A stretch of 64,000 bases of DNA from Candidatus Gastranaerophilales bacterium (GTDB lineage: Bacteria > Cyanobacteriota > Vampirovibrionia > Gastranaerophilales > Gastranaerophilaceae), in contig CAJULR010000035.1 of the NCBI GenBank assembly GCA_910587375.1, positions 1 to 64,000 on the forward strand, read 5' to 3'. Under the pieces are notes generated by a model. That model worked only from the letters and a program-made list of their open reading frames with translations, searched no databases and was not told where the DNA came from. The position numbers were made by a program, and so were the translations under genes. Below, piece after piece: positions 35,771 through 43,982 of the stretch; within the stretch, counting starts at the first letter, position 1; each line of letters begins with the position of its first letter.

Positions 35771-36214
35771 ATGATAACATTAGAAGATTTAAAGCCTGCT
35801 GAAGGATCAGTTAAAAAATCCAAAAGAGTAGGCAGAGGAAGATCATCAGGACACGGTAAAACATCTTGCCGCGGCCACAACGGCGAAGGCCAAAGAAGCG
35901 GAAGAACCGCAAAACGCGGATTTGAAGGCGGCCAAATGCCTGCTTTCAGACGCCTTCCGAAATTAAAAGGCTTCAATAACATCCACGCCTTAAACGCAGC
36001 TGCACTTAATGTTTCAGCTCTTGAAAGATTGAACGTTGAAGTTGTTGATTTAGCTTATTTAAAAGAAAACAAAATCGTACACTCTTCAACCGATGTTTTA
36101 AGAATTTTAGGCAACGGTGAAATCTCAAAAGCAATCACTGTAAAAGCAGCCTATGTAACTGAATCTGCCAAGGCAAAAATTGAAAAAGCAGGCGGAAAAG
36201 TAGAATTAGTTTAA
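35771..36214 (+). CDS. rplO: 50S ribosomal protein L15
   Basis: 147 residues, full length. The Gly/Arg/Lys-rich N-terminal arm KSKRVGRGRSSGHGKTSCRG (about 18-37), which threads into 23S rRNA, and the globular end with KAAYVTESAKAKIEKAGGKVELV match L15. It follows rpmD by 31 nt. A prominent hairpin separates it from secY. Confidence 0.97.
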   Translation: MITLEDLKPAEGSVKKSKRVGRGRSSGHGKTSCRGHNGEGQRSGRTAKRGFEGGQMPAFRRLPKLKGFNNIHALNAAALNVSALERLNVEVVDLAYLKENKIVHSSTDVLRILGNGEISKAITVKAAYVTESAKAKIEKAGGKVELV

Positions 36215-36236
36215 TTATTAATAAACGTTTAAGATA

Positions 36237-36287
36237 CTAAACCGCACCGGAATTTAAGCCCTGTGTGGTTTAGCGTCTTTCATTTTT
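36237..36287 (+). promoter_or_regulatory. RNA hairpin between rplO and secY, possible attenuator
   Basis: An 11-bp stem with one G-U pair (CTAAACCGCAC at 36237-36247, GTGTGGTTTAG at 36263-36273) encloses 15 nt. It is followed by a T-rich but interrupted stretch containing CATTTTT. It resembles a weak terminator and could lower secY-adk-map expression relative to the ribosomal genes. Confidence 0.55.
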
Positions 36288-36323
36288 CAAAAGAAATACA
36301 TAAGAAAGGTCAAGTACTTTAAA

Positions 36324-37667
36324 ATGCAACAAGCAAACAATGAACAAATGCTTCAAAGTTTAGTCAGCAACATTCAGGCAAGCGGGCTGAAGCAAAAGTT
36401 AATCTTTACGTTTATAATTATTGCCCTGTTTAGGTTTGGCGCCCAGCTTCCTATTTTTGGCATAAACAATGAAGTCTTCCAGGCACTGGCTGCGGGAAAC
36501 AATATGATAGGTTTCTTGGATTTATTTTCAGGCGGCGCTTTAGGCAAAGTTTCAATTTTTGCGCTCGGCATAGGCCCCTACATCACAGCTTCAATCATTA
36601 TGCAGCTTTTGGCGGTAATTATTCCATACTTAGAAAACCTGCAAAAAGAAGAAGGTGAAGCAGGAAGGCGAAAAATTCAGCAGCTAACAAGGCAATTTAC
36701 AGTTATACTTGCATTTTTCCAATCTTTTGTATTTGTAACAATTTTATCAAAGCTTCCAGGCTCCATTATGCACAGCGTTAACCCGTTTATGTTCTTTATG
36801 GGCTCAATGATTGCGCTCACCGCGGGTGCCGTTATGGTTATGTGGCTTGCAGAATTAATCACTGAAAAGGGAATCGGAAACGGCGGCTCGCTTTTGATTT
36901 TTGTCGGCATTATTTCAGGAATTCCCCTCTACACTCAAAGAACAGCAACCCTTGTTTCTCAAGACCCAAGATTACAGCTTGGCATTATGGCATTATTATT
37001 AATATTTGTTGCAACAATAATCTTTATCATTATTCTGCATGACGCAGTAAGAAAAGTGCCCATAGTTTCAGCAAGACGCCAAGTCGGAAATAAAGTTTAC
37101 GGCGGACAAAATTCAAACATTCCTTTTAAATTAAACCCGGGCGGCGTTATGCCAATTATCTTTGCAGTTGCTATTCTTTTATTTCCGGCAACAATTTTAG
37201 GGTTTGTGCACCAAATGAACATCTCAAACCCCGCCTTAAAGAGCGTTTTAGAATCCATGAATGCATTTTTAAGCCCGTCAAGCGTAAGCTATTATGTTAT
37301 TTATTTCTTGTTAATTGTGGCTTTAACATTCTTCTACGCTTCAATTATTCCAAATATGCAGCCTAAAGAAATTGCAAACAATCTTAAAAAATACGGTTCT
37401 GCAATTCCTGGCGTAAAACCCGGGAAGCCAACTGCAGACAAATTAGATGAAATCTTATCAAGACTTATGTTCATCGGCGCCATCGCCCTTGGTATCATTG
37501 CAATGGTTCCGACGGTTGCGTCTAAAATTACCAACATTACAACGTTACAAGGTCTTGGCGCCACATCTTTAATCATTATGGTGGGCGTTGCGCTCGATTT
37601 CATTAACCAAATTAAAACTCATATGCTTGCAAAGAACTATGAAAGCTTCTTAAAGCAGGAACAATAA
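36324..37667 (+). CDS. secY: Protein translocase subunit SecY
   Basis: 447 residues with ten membrane helices. Landmarks are the plug-region segment FLDLFSGGALGKVSIFALGIGPYITASIIMQLL (about 65-97), LAELITEKGIGNGGSLLIFVGI (helix 4-5) and VSARRQVGNKVYGGQNSNIPFKLNPGGVMPIIFA (cytosolic loop C4-C5), plus KKYGSAIPGVKPGKPTADKL near the C5 loop that binds SecA and ribosomes. It forms the central channel for secretory and membrane proteins. An AGAAAGG lies upstream of the ATG with a long spacing. Confidence 0.98.
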   Translation: MQQANNEQMLQSLVSNIQASGLKQKLIFTFIIIALFRFGAQLPIFGINNEVFQALAAGNNMIGFLDLFSGGALGKVSIFALGIGPYITASIIMQLLAVIIPYLENLQKEEGEAGRRKIQQLTRQFTVILAFFQSFVFVTILSKLPGSIMHSVNPFMFFMGSMIALTAGAVMVMWLAELITEKGIGNGGSLLIFVGIISGIPLYTQRTATLVSQDPRLQLGIMALLLIFVATIIFIIILHDAVRKVPIVSARRQVGNKVYGGQNSNIPFKLNPGGVMPIIFAVAILLFPATILGFVHQMNISNPALKSVLESMNAFLSPSSVSYYVIYFLLIVALTFFYASIIPNMQPKEIANNLKKYGSAIPGVKPGKPTADKLDEILSRLMFIGAIALGIIAMVPTVASKITNITTLQGLGATSLIIMVGVALDFINQIKTHMLAKNYESFLKQEQ

Positions 37668-37743
37668 TTGTTTCAAGCCTTGGTTAAACAGGGCTTGCAA
37701 GCAAAAAAATGATATATAACTCTTAAAAGAAAGTGTGAATTTG

Positions 37744-38406
37744 ATGAAAAAAGTTTTTATTTTCTTAGGGCCTCCGGGGTGCGGAAAGGGCACGCAGACA
37801 GACACATTGTCTAAAGAATTGAACATCCCGCATATCGATACAGGTTCGCTTTTAAGGGAAAATATCAAAAACGAAACTGAATTTGGTAAAATCGCAAAAA
37901 GCTTTATTGACAAGGGTCAGCTTGTACCGATTGAAGTTGTGCAATCTGTTATAAACGAAAGAATTTCAAGAAAAGACTGCGAAGGCGGCTATATTTTAGA
38001 CGGCTTCCCAAGAAGCATGGAACAGGCGCAGGCGCTTAAAACCATGTGGGAGAATTCTCCGTATAAATTTGAAAAAGAAGAAAAAGTTGCCGTATACTTT
38101 GACATTCCGACAGATGTTCTTGTTGAAAGGCTTATAAACAGACGCTCTTGCCCTGCTTGCGGTAAAATTTACAACCTAAAAAGTTCTGCCCCAAAAGTTG
38201 AAGGCAAATGCGATATCTGTAATGTGGATTTAATTCAAAGAAAAGACGACACCAAAGAAACCGCTGTGCTTCGCTTTGAAACCTATGATAAAGAAACAAA
38301 GCCGCTTCTCGATTTTTACAAAGAAGAAGGTCTTTTGGTTCAAATTAACGCAAACCAAGGCATAGACGCGGTTTATCAGGAATTAAAGAAAGTTATAAAT
38401 GATTAA
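37744..38406 (+). CDS. adk: Adenylate kinase, zinc-lid type
   Basis: 220 residues from this ATG; an in-frame GTG three codons earlier is a poorer start because it abuts the ribosome site. The P-loop is GPPGCGKGTQ, then DTGSLLRENI and DGFPRSMEQA for AMP binding. The lid carries CPACGKIYN ... CDICN, four cysteines that coordinate zinc as in Gram-positive-type enzymes; E. coli Adk has none. It interconverts ATP + AMP and 2 ADP. The stop overlaps the map start by 8 nt. Confidence 0.97.
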   Translation: MKKVFIFLGPPGCGKGTQTDTLSKELNIPHIDTGSLLRENIKNETEFGKIAKSFIDKGQLVPIEVVQSVINERISRKDCEGGYILDGFPRSMEQAQALKTMWENSPYKFEKEEKVAVYFDIPTDVLVERLINRRSCPACGKIYNLKSSAPKVEGKCDICNVDLIQRKDDTKETAVLRFETYDKETKPLLDFYKEEGLLVQINANQGIDAVYQELKKVIND

Positions 38407-39199
38407 CAGAAAATCACGAGAAGAAATAAAACTCATGCGCCATGCAGGAGGCGTTGTGGCCCTTGTACATCAGGCGATGAAAAGCGCTGTGAAGCCAGGA
38501 ATTTCAACCTTTGAACTGGATGAAATCGCGGCAAAAGTTATAAAAGAAAACAAATGCACACCCACATTTTTAGGCTATAACGGCTTCCCAGGCTGCATTT
38601 GTACCTCAATAAATGAAGAAGTGGTCCATGGAATTCCATCCAAAGACCGCATTTTAAAAGAAGGCGACATAGTTTCAATTGACGTTGGTGCAACATACAG
38701 AGGCCTTGTGGGCGATTCCGCCTGGACTTATCCTGTAGGAAAAATCAGCAAAGAATATGAAGATTTACTCAAAATCACAGAACTTGCGCTATTTAACGGC
38801 ATTTCAAAAATGAAAGATGGCAACGTTTTAGATGACATTTCAGGCGCTGTTGAAGACACAGCTTTGGGTGTTGCGGAAAACATCCCATTTGAACTAAAAA
38901 ACCCTGACGGAGGTGGCAAAAAATACGGCATTGTGCGCCAATACGGAGGCCACGGTGTTGGGCGCAATATGCACGAAGACCCATTCTTGTTTAATTACAG
39001 GGTAAATAACAAAACAAAGCTCAAAAATGGCTATGTGATTGCAATTGAGCCTATGATAAATCTGGGTGTGGATGAGGTTGTGGTATCAACCGCAGACGAT
39101 TGGTGCGTTTCAACTGTTGACAACAAGGCTTCTGCGCATTTTGAACACACGGTTGCCGCAACAGAAGATGGGCCTTTAATTTTAACGGCGCTTGAATAA
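38399..39199 (+). CDS. map: Type I methionine aminopeptidase
   Basis: 266 residues. The pita-bread fold metal ligands are present: IVSIDVGATYRGLVGDSAW (two Asp), YGGHGVGRNMHEDP (His), IAIEPM (Glu) and HFEHTVAATEDGP (Glu; preceding substrate His). NGFPGCICTSINEEVVHGIP is the substrate-binding region. It removes initiator methionine from nascent proteins. The length matches type Ia, without an N-terminal zinc extension. It is the last gene of this ribosomal-type operon. infA, rpmJ, rpsM and the rest, which usually follow, are absent; the next gene is convergent. Confidence 0.97.
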   Translation: MINRKSREEIKLMRHAGGVVALVHQAMKSAVKPGISTFELDEIAAKVIKENKCTPTFLGYNGFPGCICTSINEEVVHGIPSKDRILKEGDIVSIDVGATYRGLVGDSAWTYPVGKISKEYEDLLKITELALFNGISKMKDGNVLDDISGAVEDTALGVAENIPFELKNPDGGGKKYGIVRQYGGHGVGRNMHEDPFLFNYRVNNKTKLKNGYVIAIEPMINLGVDEVVVSTADDWCVSTVDNKASAHFEHTVAATEDGPLILTALE

Positions 39200-39270
39200 A
39201 GATTTGCAGCAAGGTTTTAAAATTCAAAACATTAAACTCAGGTGTTCCCAAGCTAAAACGCAAGGTAAAA

Positions 39271-39906
39271 TCAGGTTTTCGCCTTTTTAACTATTCCTAA
39301 AATCCTTGAAAAATAGTCAATATCAGGGTCAAATTTTACTGTCACATTTTCATTCTTTGAAAGTGAGATGTATGTTATAGAAACGTTTTCGCTTTTATAC
39401 AGTTTTGAAGCTGCGTATAAATATACAACGGTTTGGATATCAAATTCAGGCTCTTTTGGCAGATTTGTCATTTTCCAATCATAAATTTCCACCGCACATA
39501 AAGAATTAGGGCAGAGCAAAACCGCGTCAAACCTGCCTGTAAGGTAAAATTCTTCTTTACTATCTGCTTTATTTTGGGCCAAATCCGTTGCGCCACAATG
39601 GTTTTTGCCCCCGCATTTTATTAAAAACGGCTGTTCAATATTTTTATTCATAGCGTTTTTTAGAGTTTTTACTGCGTCAAATTCTTTTATTTTATCCACA
39701 AATTCTCTGTCTTTTTTTGAAAAAGAAGCCTCAATCTTTGTCATATCGAAGCCTTTAAGATAAAAGCACAAAAAATTATGCAGGTTTTGCCCCGCCTTCG
39801 TACTTGAATTATCAGGGTTTAAGAAAAGGCCCTCATTATATTTCAGCCTGAAATTTTCAGGGTCTTTGTCTAAAATTTTAAGAGAATTTGCACTAAATGT
39901 ATCCAA
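39271..39906 (-). CDS. RecB-type PD-(D/E)xK nuclease, single domain
   Basis: 211 residues. The nuclease core is at about 120-190: YLTGRFDAVLL (acidic residue), then VEIYDWKM (the D-x-K element) and DIQTVVYLYAASK, which is the Q-x-x-x-Y motif of the RecB/AddB/Cas4 class (PDDEXK_1). No iron-sulfur cysteine set like that of AddB or Cas4 is visible. It starts 2 nt after the stop of the large helicase, so the two are surely co-translated and form a helicase-nuclease for double-strand-break repair or DNA end processing. In AddAB and RecBCD this domain is fused to the helicase; here it is separate. Confidence 0.82.
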   Translation of the reverse strand: MDTFSANSLKILDKDPENFRLKYNEGLFLNPDNSSTKAGQNLHNFLCFYLKGFDMTKIEASFSKKDREFVDKIKEFDAVKTLKNAMNKNIEQPFLIKCGGKNHCGATDLAQNKADSKEEFYLTGRFDAVLLCPNSLCAVEIYDWKMTNLPKEPEFDIQTVVYLYAASKLYKSENVSITYISLSKNENVTVKFDPDIDYFSRILGIVKKAKT

Positions 39907-39908
39907 AA

Positions 39909-42900
39909 TTAGGCCTCCTCTCCTTCTTCTGCAACATTTTGCAAGGTTATATCCTGCCCAAGCCCCCTAAATTCAAGTTTTTCAAGAAATGAATTTATCT
40001 CAAACACCTGGTTTGGCAGCTTTTCGCGCACTTTATTATAAATTTTATATTCCCTTGCACAGGTTAGGTAGAGTTTTCTTTTTGCGCGCGTAAAGCCAAC
40101 GTAGGCAAGCCTCAAATTCTCTTCCTGTATCTCTTTTTTAAGCTCCTCTTCACTTTTGGGCTCTGTTTTAACGCTTTCAATAAACTTGGAATTTTCCTTA
40201 AGTTTAATGTCATTAATATCAAACGTCAAATTATCCGTAAACATTTCAGGAATGAAGACATAATTGAATTCATCGCCTTTTGATTTATGCAGGGTCAAAA
40301 TCCGAATGGCAGAATTTAGCCCGCTATCAACATTTTCGGCGTCAGACACAAGCTTAATCCCCGTCCTGTTTGCTTTTTGCGCCATATCATTCAATTTTTT
40401 TACCGTGTCTTCAAAAGTTTTATTTGAATTAAACACCTTTGACACAATCCCCGAAACAAGCGATATATTTGCCTTTTGGAAATCGCGCAGGCTTCCTTGG
40501 GAATTTTCTTTATCCGGATTTTGTTCCTTGTCTTGACCCAAAACTCCCGCCAAGGCTTGCTTTTCACCTGCTCCAAAATAAAACTCCCCAATTTTATAAG
40601 CAATTTCATATATAGGCAAATTCCACATACGAACAAAATACTTTAAATCCCAAAACAGGCTAAAATACTCATTATTCCCCAAAATAAAAGGTAAATTCAA
40701 AGTATCAAGAAAATTTAAAATCTCAATATCATCTCTGTAAAAACCAAGCTCTATTAGGGTTTTAGCACAATTTTTCACAACATTATTGTTCAAAGGATTA
40801 TTTATAAAGTTCAAAACCGCTAAAACCGCCCTGAATACAGGGTTTAAGTTTAAAGTGTCGGAATTTGTCGTAAAATCAAAGGTTGAATTTTCGGATAAAA
40901 AATTGCTCCACTCCAAAACTCCTCTGTTGCTCCTTAAAAGTATTGCAACACTTGGGTTTTCCGTATTTTTTTCATTATAAATTGAGCCTATTTTATCCAA
41001 AATAAACCGTTTTTCATCCCCCTCTTTTTCAAAAATATACTCTTCAACACTATTCTTATCAACAATGTTTTTCCCCTCAACAGGCTTTGCTTGAATTGGT
41101 AAAAACGCGCCCGGGGCAAGCTTTTCCCCGTATTTTATGAGTTTGTTTGAAAAATCAATAATCCCGGTTGCGTTTCTGTTTGAATAATCCATTTTAACAT
41201 TCAAATTTTCAGAAATAAAGCGCTTAAAGCCTTTCACATCCGCGTTTGAAAAGGTTGTTGTAATCGCTTGGTTTACATCCCCGCAACGGATTAAATTCCC
41301 GTTTTTTGAAGACAAAATTTTTATTAATTCTTGCTGAATTTCGCTCGAATCCTGTGCCTCATCTTCAATTACAAACTTCATCAAATTCTGATAATATTCC
41401 CTAATTCCCTTGTCATTCCTCAAAAGCGTTAAAGAAAGGGCCAAAAGGTCGTCATAGTCTATAAAATTTGAACTTAAAAGAGTGGTTTTATAGGTTTCAA
41501 AAATGCGGCGAAAAAGCGGGGAAAGCCTGTCCGGCTGCGGGTGTTTTTGGTTTTTGTAGGCTGAAATTGCCCGCTCATAAAGCTCTGCCTTTAATAAATC
41601 AAGCCCAAGCGCGCTTATAATGTCTTTTATAATCTGACCGCGCTTAATTTCATCCAAAATCTCAAAATCCACATCTAAATTCAGTTTTGTGTGGTTATTA
41701 TTTTCCCTTAAAATCCTAAGGGCAAGACCGTGGATAGTTGAAATGTGCGGCAGCTCAACAAGATGAGGAAAGGCTTCTTTTATCCTTTCTTTAAAGTTTC
41801 TTGCGGCAGATTCCATAAAAGTGAGGACAAAAATGTTTTCAGGAGGCACATTTTCATTCAAAAGCTTCAAAATAAGGGCAAGCATTATCGTTGTTTTCCC
41901 GGCGCCCGCAACAGCGCTCACAGCCATTTTGCCTTCTTTATATTCTAAAACAGGCGCCTGGTCTGGCCTTGGAACAATTTTGAACCCTTTTTTAGGCGCC
42001 ATAGCAGGGTTTTTTGCCCCGCCTTCTGCCTCATTGCCAGACCCGCCTTGCGCTTCGCCCATCACACCGTTTATCGCCGCAGAAGGATTTTCTTTAAAGA
42101 AGTGGTTTATTCCCTTAAAATTTTCCGCGCCAAGAAAGTCGTAAATGCTTGAATAGATATAGATTTCACCTTCATTTAAAAGATAGATTTTTCGAATAAG
42201 CCTTGAAGTCTTATCAAGCGCACAGTTTATGTTGTCTTCAAGCTCAAAACTCTTTTTCTTCCAGCTTTTTTGAAATACCCAAGCATTATACAAAGGCCCT
42301 ATGTCTTGTTTTGTCCAGTTTGAACTTGTGGTGTCCAACAAAAACGTGTGTTTTGACACAACGGAATTATCTATAAGCTTTTGCGCCGTGGAAACAACAA
42401 CGGCATTTTCATCCACATTTGCACTAGACAAAGGGTTTTCAGACACTATCGTATTTTCAAGCTGCAAAATTAATTCCCTGTTTGAAACAGAATTCAAGGA
42501 CAAAGAAAGCGCATTTTCACTATCCGAACCGCCCCCAAAAGCACCCGGGTTAAATATTTCTTCAAAATCTCTCACCTGCTTTAAAAGCTGGTTTATTTTA
42601 TAAAGAAGGGACTTATTTTCAGGCTTTAATTCAACATATTCATATGCCACGGTGTAAAGCTGAATTGAAAGTTTCTTATCCGTCATTTCATCACAAATTT
42701 CAAGAAACCGTGCCACGCCTTCATTTTCAGAGAATTTTTTTAAACAATCAAAAATATCGTTGTCAAAAACTTCATAATCATCTGCAATTTTTAAAACAAG
42801 GTTAAAATCAAGCTTCAAAATTTTAGCTAAAATCCCCCTAAAAACATAGGGAGAAATTTTTAAATTTTTATTGTTTAAAGCCTTTAAAACTTCTAAAATA

Positions 42901-43982
42901 GCTGCTATATCAGGGTTTTTAGAGAGTTTTTCGCTTCCTGAAAGATATTGAACGGGCGCGTTTATTTTTTCTAATTGAAATTTCAAATAATCGTCAATAT
43001 TTGGCGTCACAATTGCAATATCAGAGGGTTTCAACCTGTTTTTCGGGTCTGAAAGCAGCGTGTTTATTTTCCTCACAGCTTCCGCTATCATCTCATCCTG
43101 TCTTATAAAGCTTTGCAAATATGAATTTTCAATTAAAACAGAGTCCCCGGCTTTAATTGTATGGAAAATTTCATCCCCTTTTTTTGTTTTTAAAGTATTA
43201 GCCGGGGCAAGTTTTGGCGATTCATCCAAAAAACGCTCAAAATCAAACTCAAGCGCCCCCAAAAACCCTTTTCTTGTGCAGCCAAATTCATCATAAGCGA
43301 TAAAAAATTCCTTGATATCAGGCTTTATAAATTTTAAATATTCAAACAAAGCAGGGGTAATTTCATCGCCATCATCCAAAAAGACATATTTATAAGGGTT
43401 GAACGTGTTTTCATAGATATATTTAAAAATATCCGTTTGGCGAAGATAGTCAAACGCCCTTAAATTCAGGGTTTTAAGCTTATATAAATTGAGCGCATTT
43501 TTAATATCGGAATAAAAAGGGTCAGACAAAATCTTTGCCCGCTCTTTAATTTCATCCGGCGTCAGCGCATTCAAAACGCACAGCGAATACCGCCTTAAAA
43601 GCTGGTGAAGCAGGTTCCCCTTGGAATTATACCCTTTAAACTGCACCTCATCAATTGCTTTTCTAAAAATGTACTGGCTCACCTCTAAACCCGATAAATT
43701 TGGAGCTATTTTTGCGTTTTCATCCTTTATTTTGTTCTCAACAATAACCCAGTTATCCAAAATGAAATTATAAACAAGGCCAAAAAAGGTGTAAACATTG
43801 AAACTTGTGAGCGCTTCACGCGTTAGGAGTTTTTTTGTCTTTTCAATAAATTCATTTTTCTTTTTAAAATTTTGAACAATAACAAGAATGTCTTCTGCCG
43901 CAACGCCTTTGTTCAAAAGTTTTGCGTACTCATTTACCAAAATATCCGTTTTATTTGAATTCAGATGGCCTTTAATTAACAT
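39909..43982 (-). CDS. UvrD/Rep-type helicase with two SF1-like modules (AddB-like + AddA/PcrA-like)
   Basis: 1357 residues. The N-terminal module (1-660) begins LIKGHLNSNKTDILVNEYAKLL, a P-loop in which the second Gly of GxxxxGK(S/T) is Asn. It continues with AddB/UvrD-like alternating segments, so it looks like a degenerate helicase as in AddB. The second module (about 685-1357) is intact: VSAVAGAGKTT (Walker A, near 690), VLTFMESAARNFKERI, DEAQDSSEIQQ (motif II), RCGDVNQAI (III), ILTLHKSKGDEFNYVFIPE (V) and RLAYVGFTRAKRKLYL (VI). The stop touches the next start, a RecB-type nuclease. I infer a fused AddB-AddA-like recombination helicase; homology of the first half should be tested. Confidence 0.85.
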   Translation of the reverse strand: MLIKGHLNSNKTDILVNEYAKLLNKGVAAEDILVIVQNFKKKNEFIEKTKKLLTREALTSFNVYTFFGLVYNFILDNWVIVENKIKDENAKIAPNLSGLEVSQYIFRKAIDEVQFKGYNSKGNLLHQLLRRYSLCVLNALTPDEIKERAKILSDPFYSDIKNALNLYKLKTLNLRAFDYLRQTDIFKYIYENTFNPYKYVFLDDGDEITPALFEYLKFIKPDIKEFFIAYDEFGCTRKGFLGALEFDFERFLDESPKLAPANTLKTKKGDEIFHTIKAGDSVLIENSYLQSFIRQDEMIAEAVRKINTLLSDPKNRLKPSDIAIVTPNIDDYLKFQLEKINAPVQYLSGSEKLSKNPDIAAILEVLKALNNKNLKISPYVFRGILAKILKLDFNLVLKIADDYEVFDNDIFDCLKKFSENEGVARFLEICDEMTDKKLSIQLYTVAYEYVELKPENKSLLYKINQLLKQVRDFEEIFNPGAFGGGSDSENALSLSLNSVSNRELILQLENTIVSENPLSSANVDENAVVVSTAQKLIDNSVVSKHTFLLDTTSSNWTKQDIGPLYNAWVFQKSWKKKSFELEDNINCALDKTSRLIRKIYLLNEGEIYIYSSIYDFLGAENFKGINHFFKENPSAAINGVMGEAQGGSGNEAEGGAKNPAMAPKKGFKIVPRPDQAPVLEYKEGKMAVSAVAGAGKTTIMLALILKLLNENVPPENIFVLTFMESAARNFKERIKEAFPHLVELPHISTIHGLALRILRENNNHTKLNLDVDFEILDEIKRGQIIKDIISALGLDLLKAELYERAISAYKNQKHPQPDRLSPLFRRIFETYKTTLLSSNFIDYDDLLALSLTLLRNDKGIREYYQNLMKFVIEDEAQDSSEIQQELIKILSSKNGNLIRCGDVNQAITTTFSNADVKGFKRFISENLNVKMDYSNRNATGIIDFSNKLIKYGEKLAPGAFLPIQAKPVEGKNIVDKNSVEEYIFEKEGDEKRFILDKIGSIYNEKNTENPSVAILLRSNRGVLEWSNFLSENSTFDFTTNSDTLNLNPVFRAVLAVLNFINNPLNNNVVKNCAKTLIELGFYRDDIEILNFLDTLNLPFILGNNEYFSLFWDLKYFVRMWNLPIYEIAYKIGEFYFGAGEKQALAGVLGQDKEQNPDKENSQGSLRDFQKANISLVSGIVSKVFNSNKTFEDTVKKLNDMAQKANRTGIKLVSDAENVDSGLNSAIRILTLHKSKGDEFNYVFIPEMFTDNLTFDINDIKLKENSKFIESVKTEPKSEEELKKEIQEENLRLAYVGFTRAKRKLYLTCAREYKIYNKVREKLPNQVFEINSFLEKLEFRGLGQDITLQNVAEEGEEA

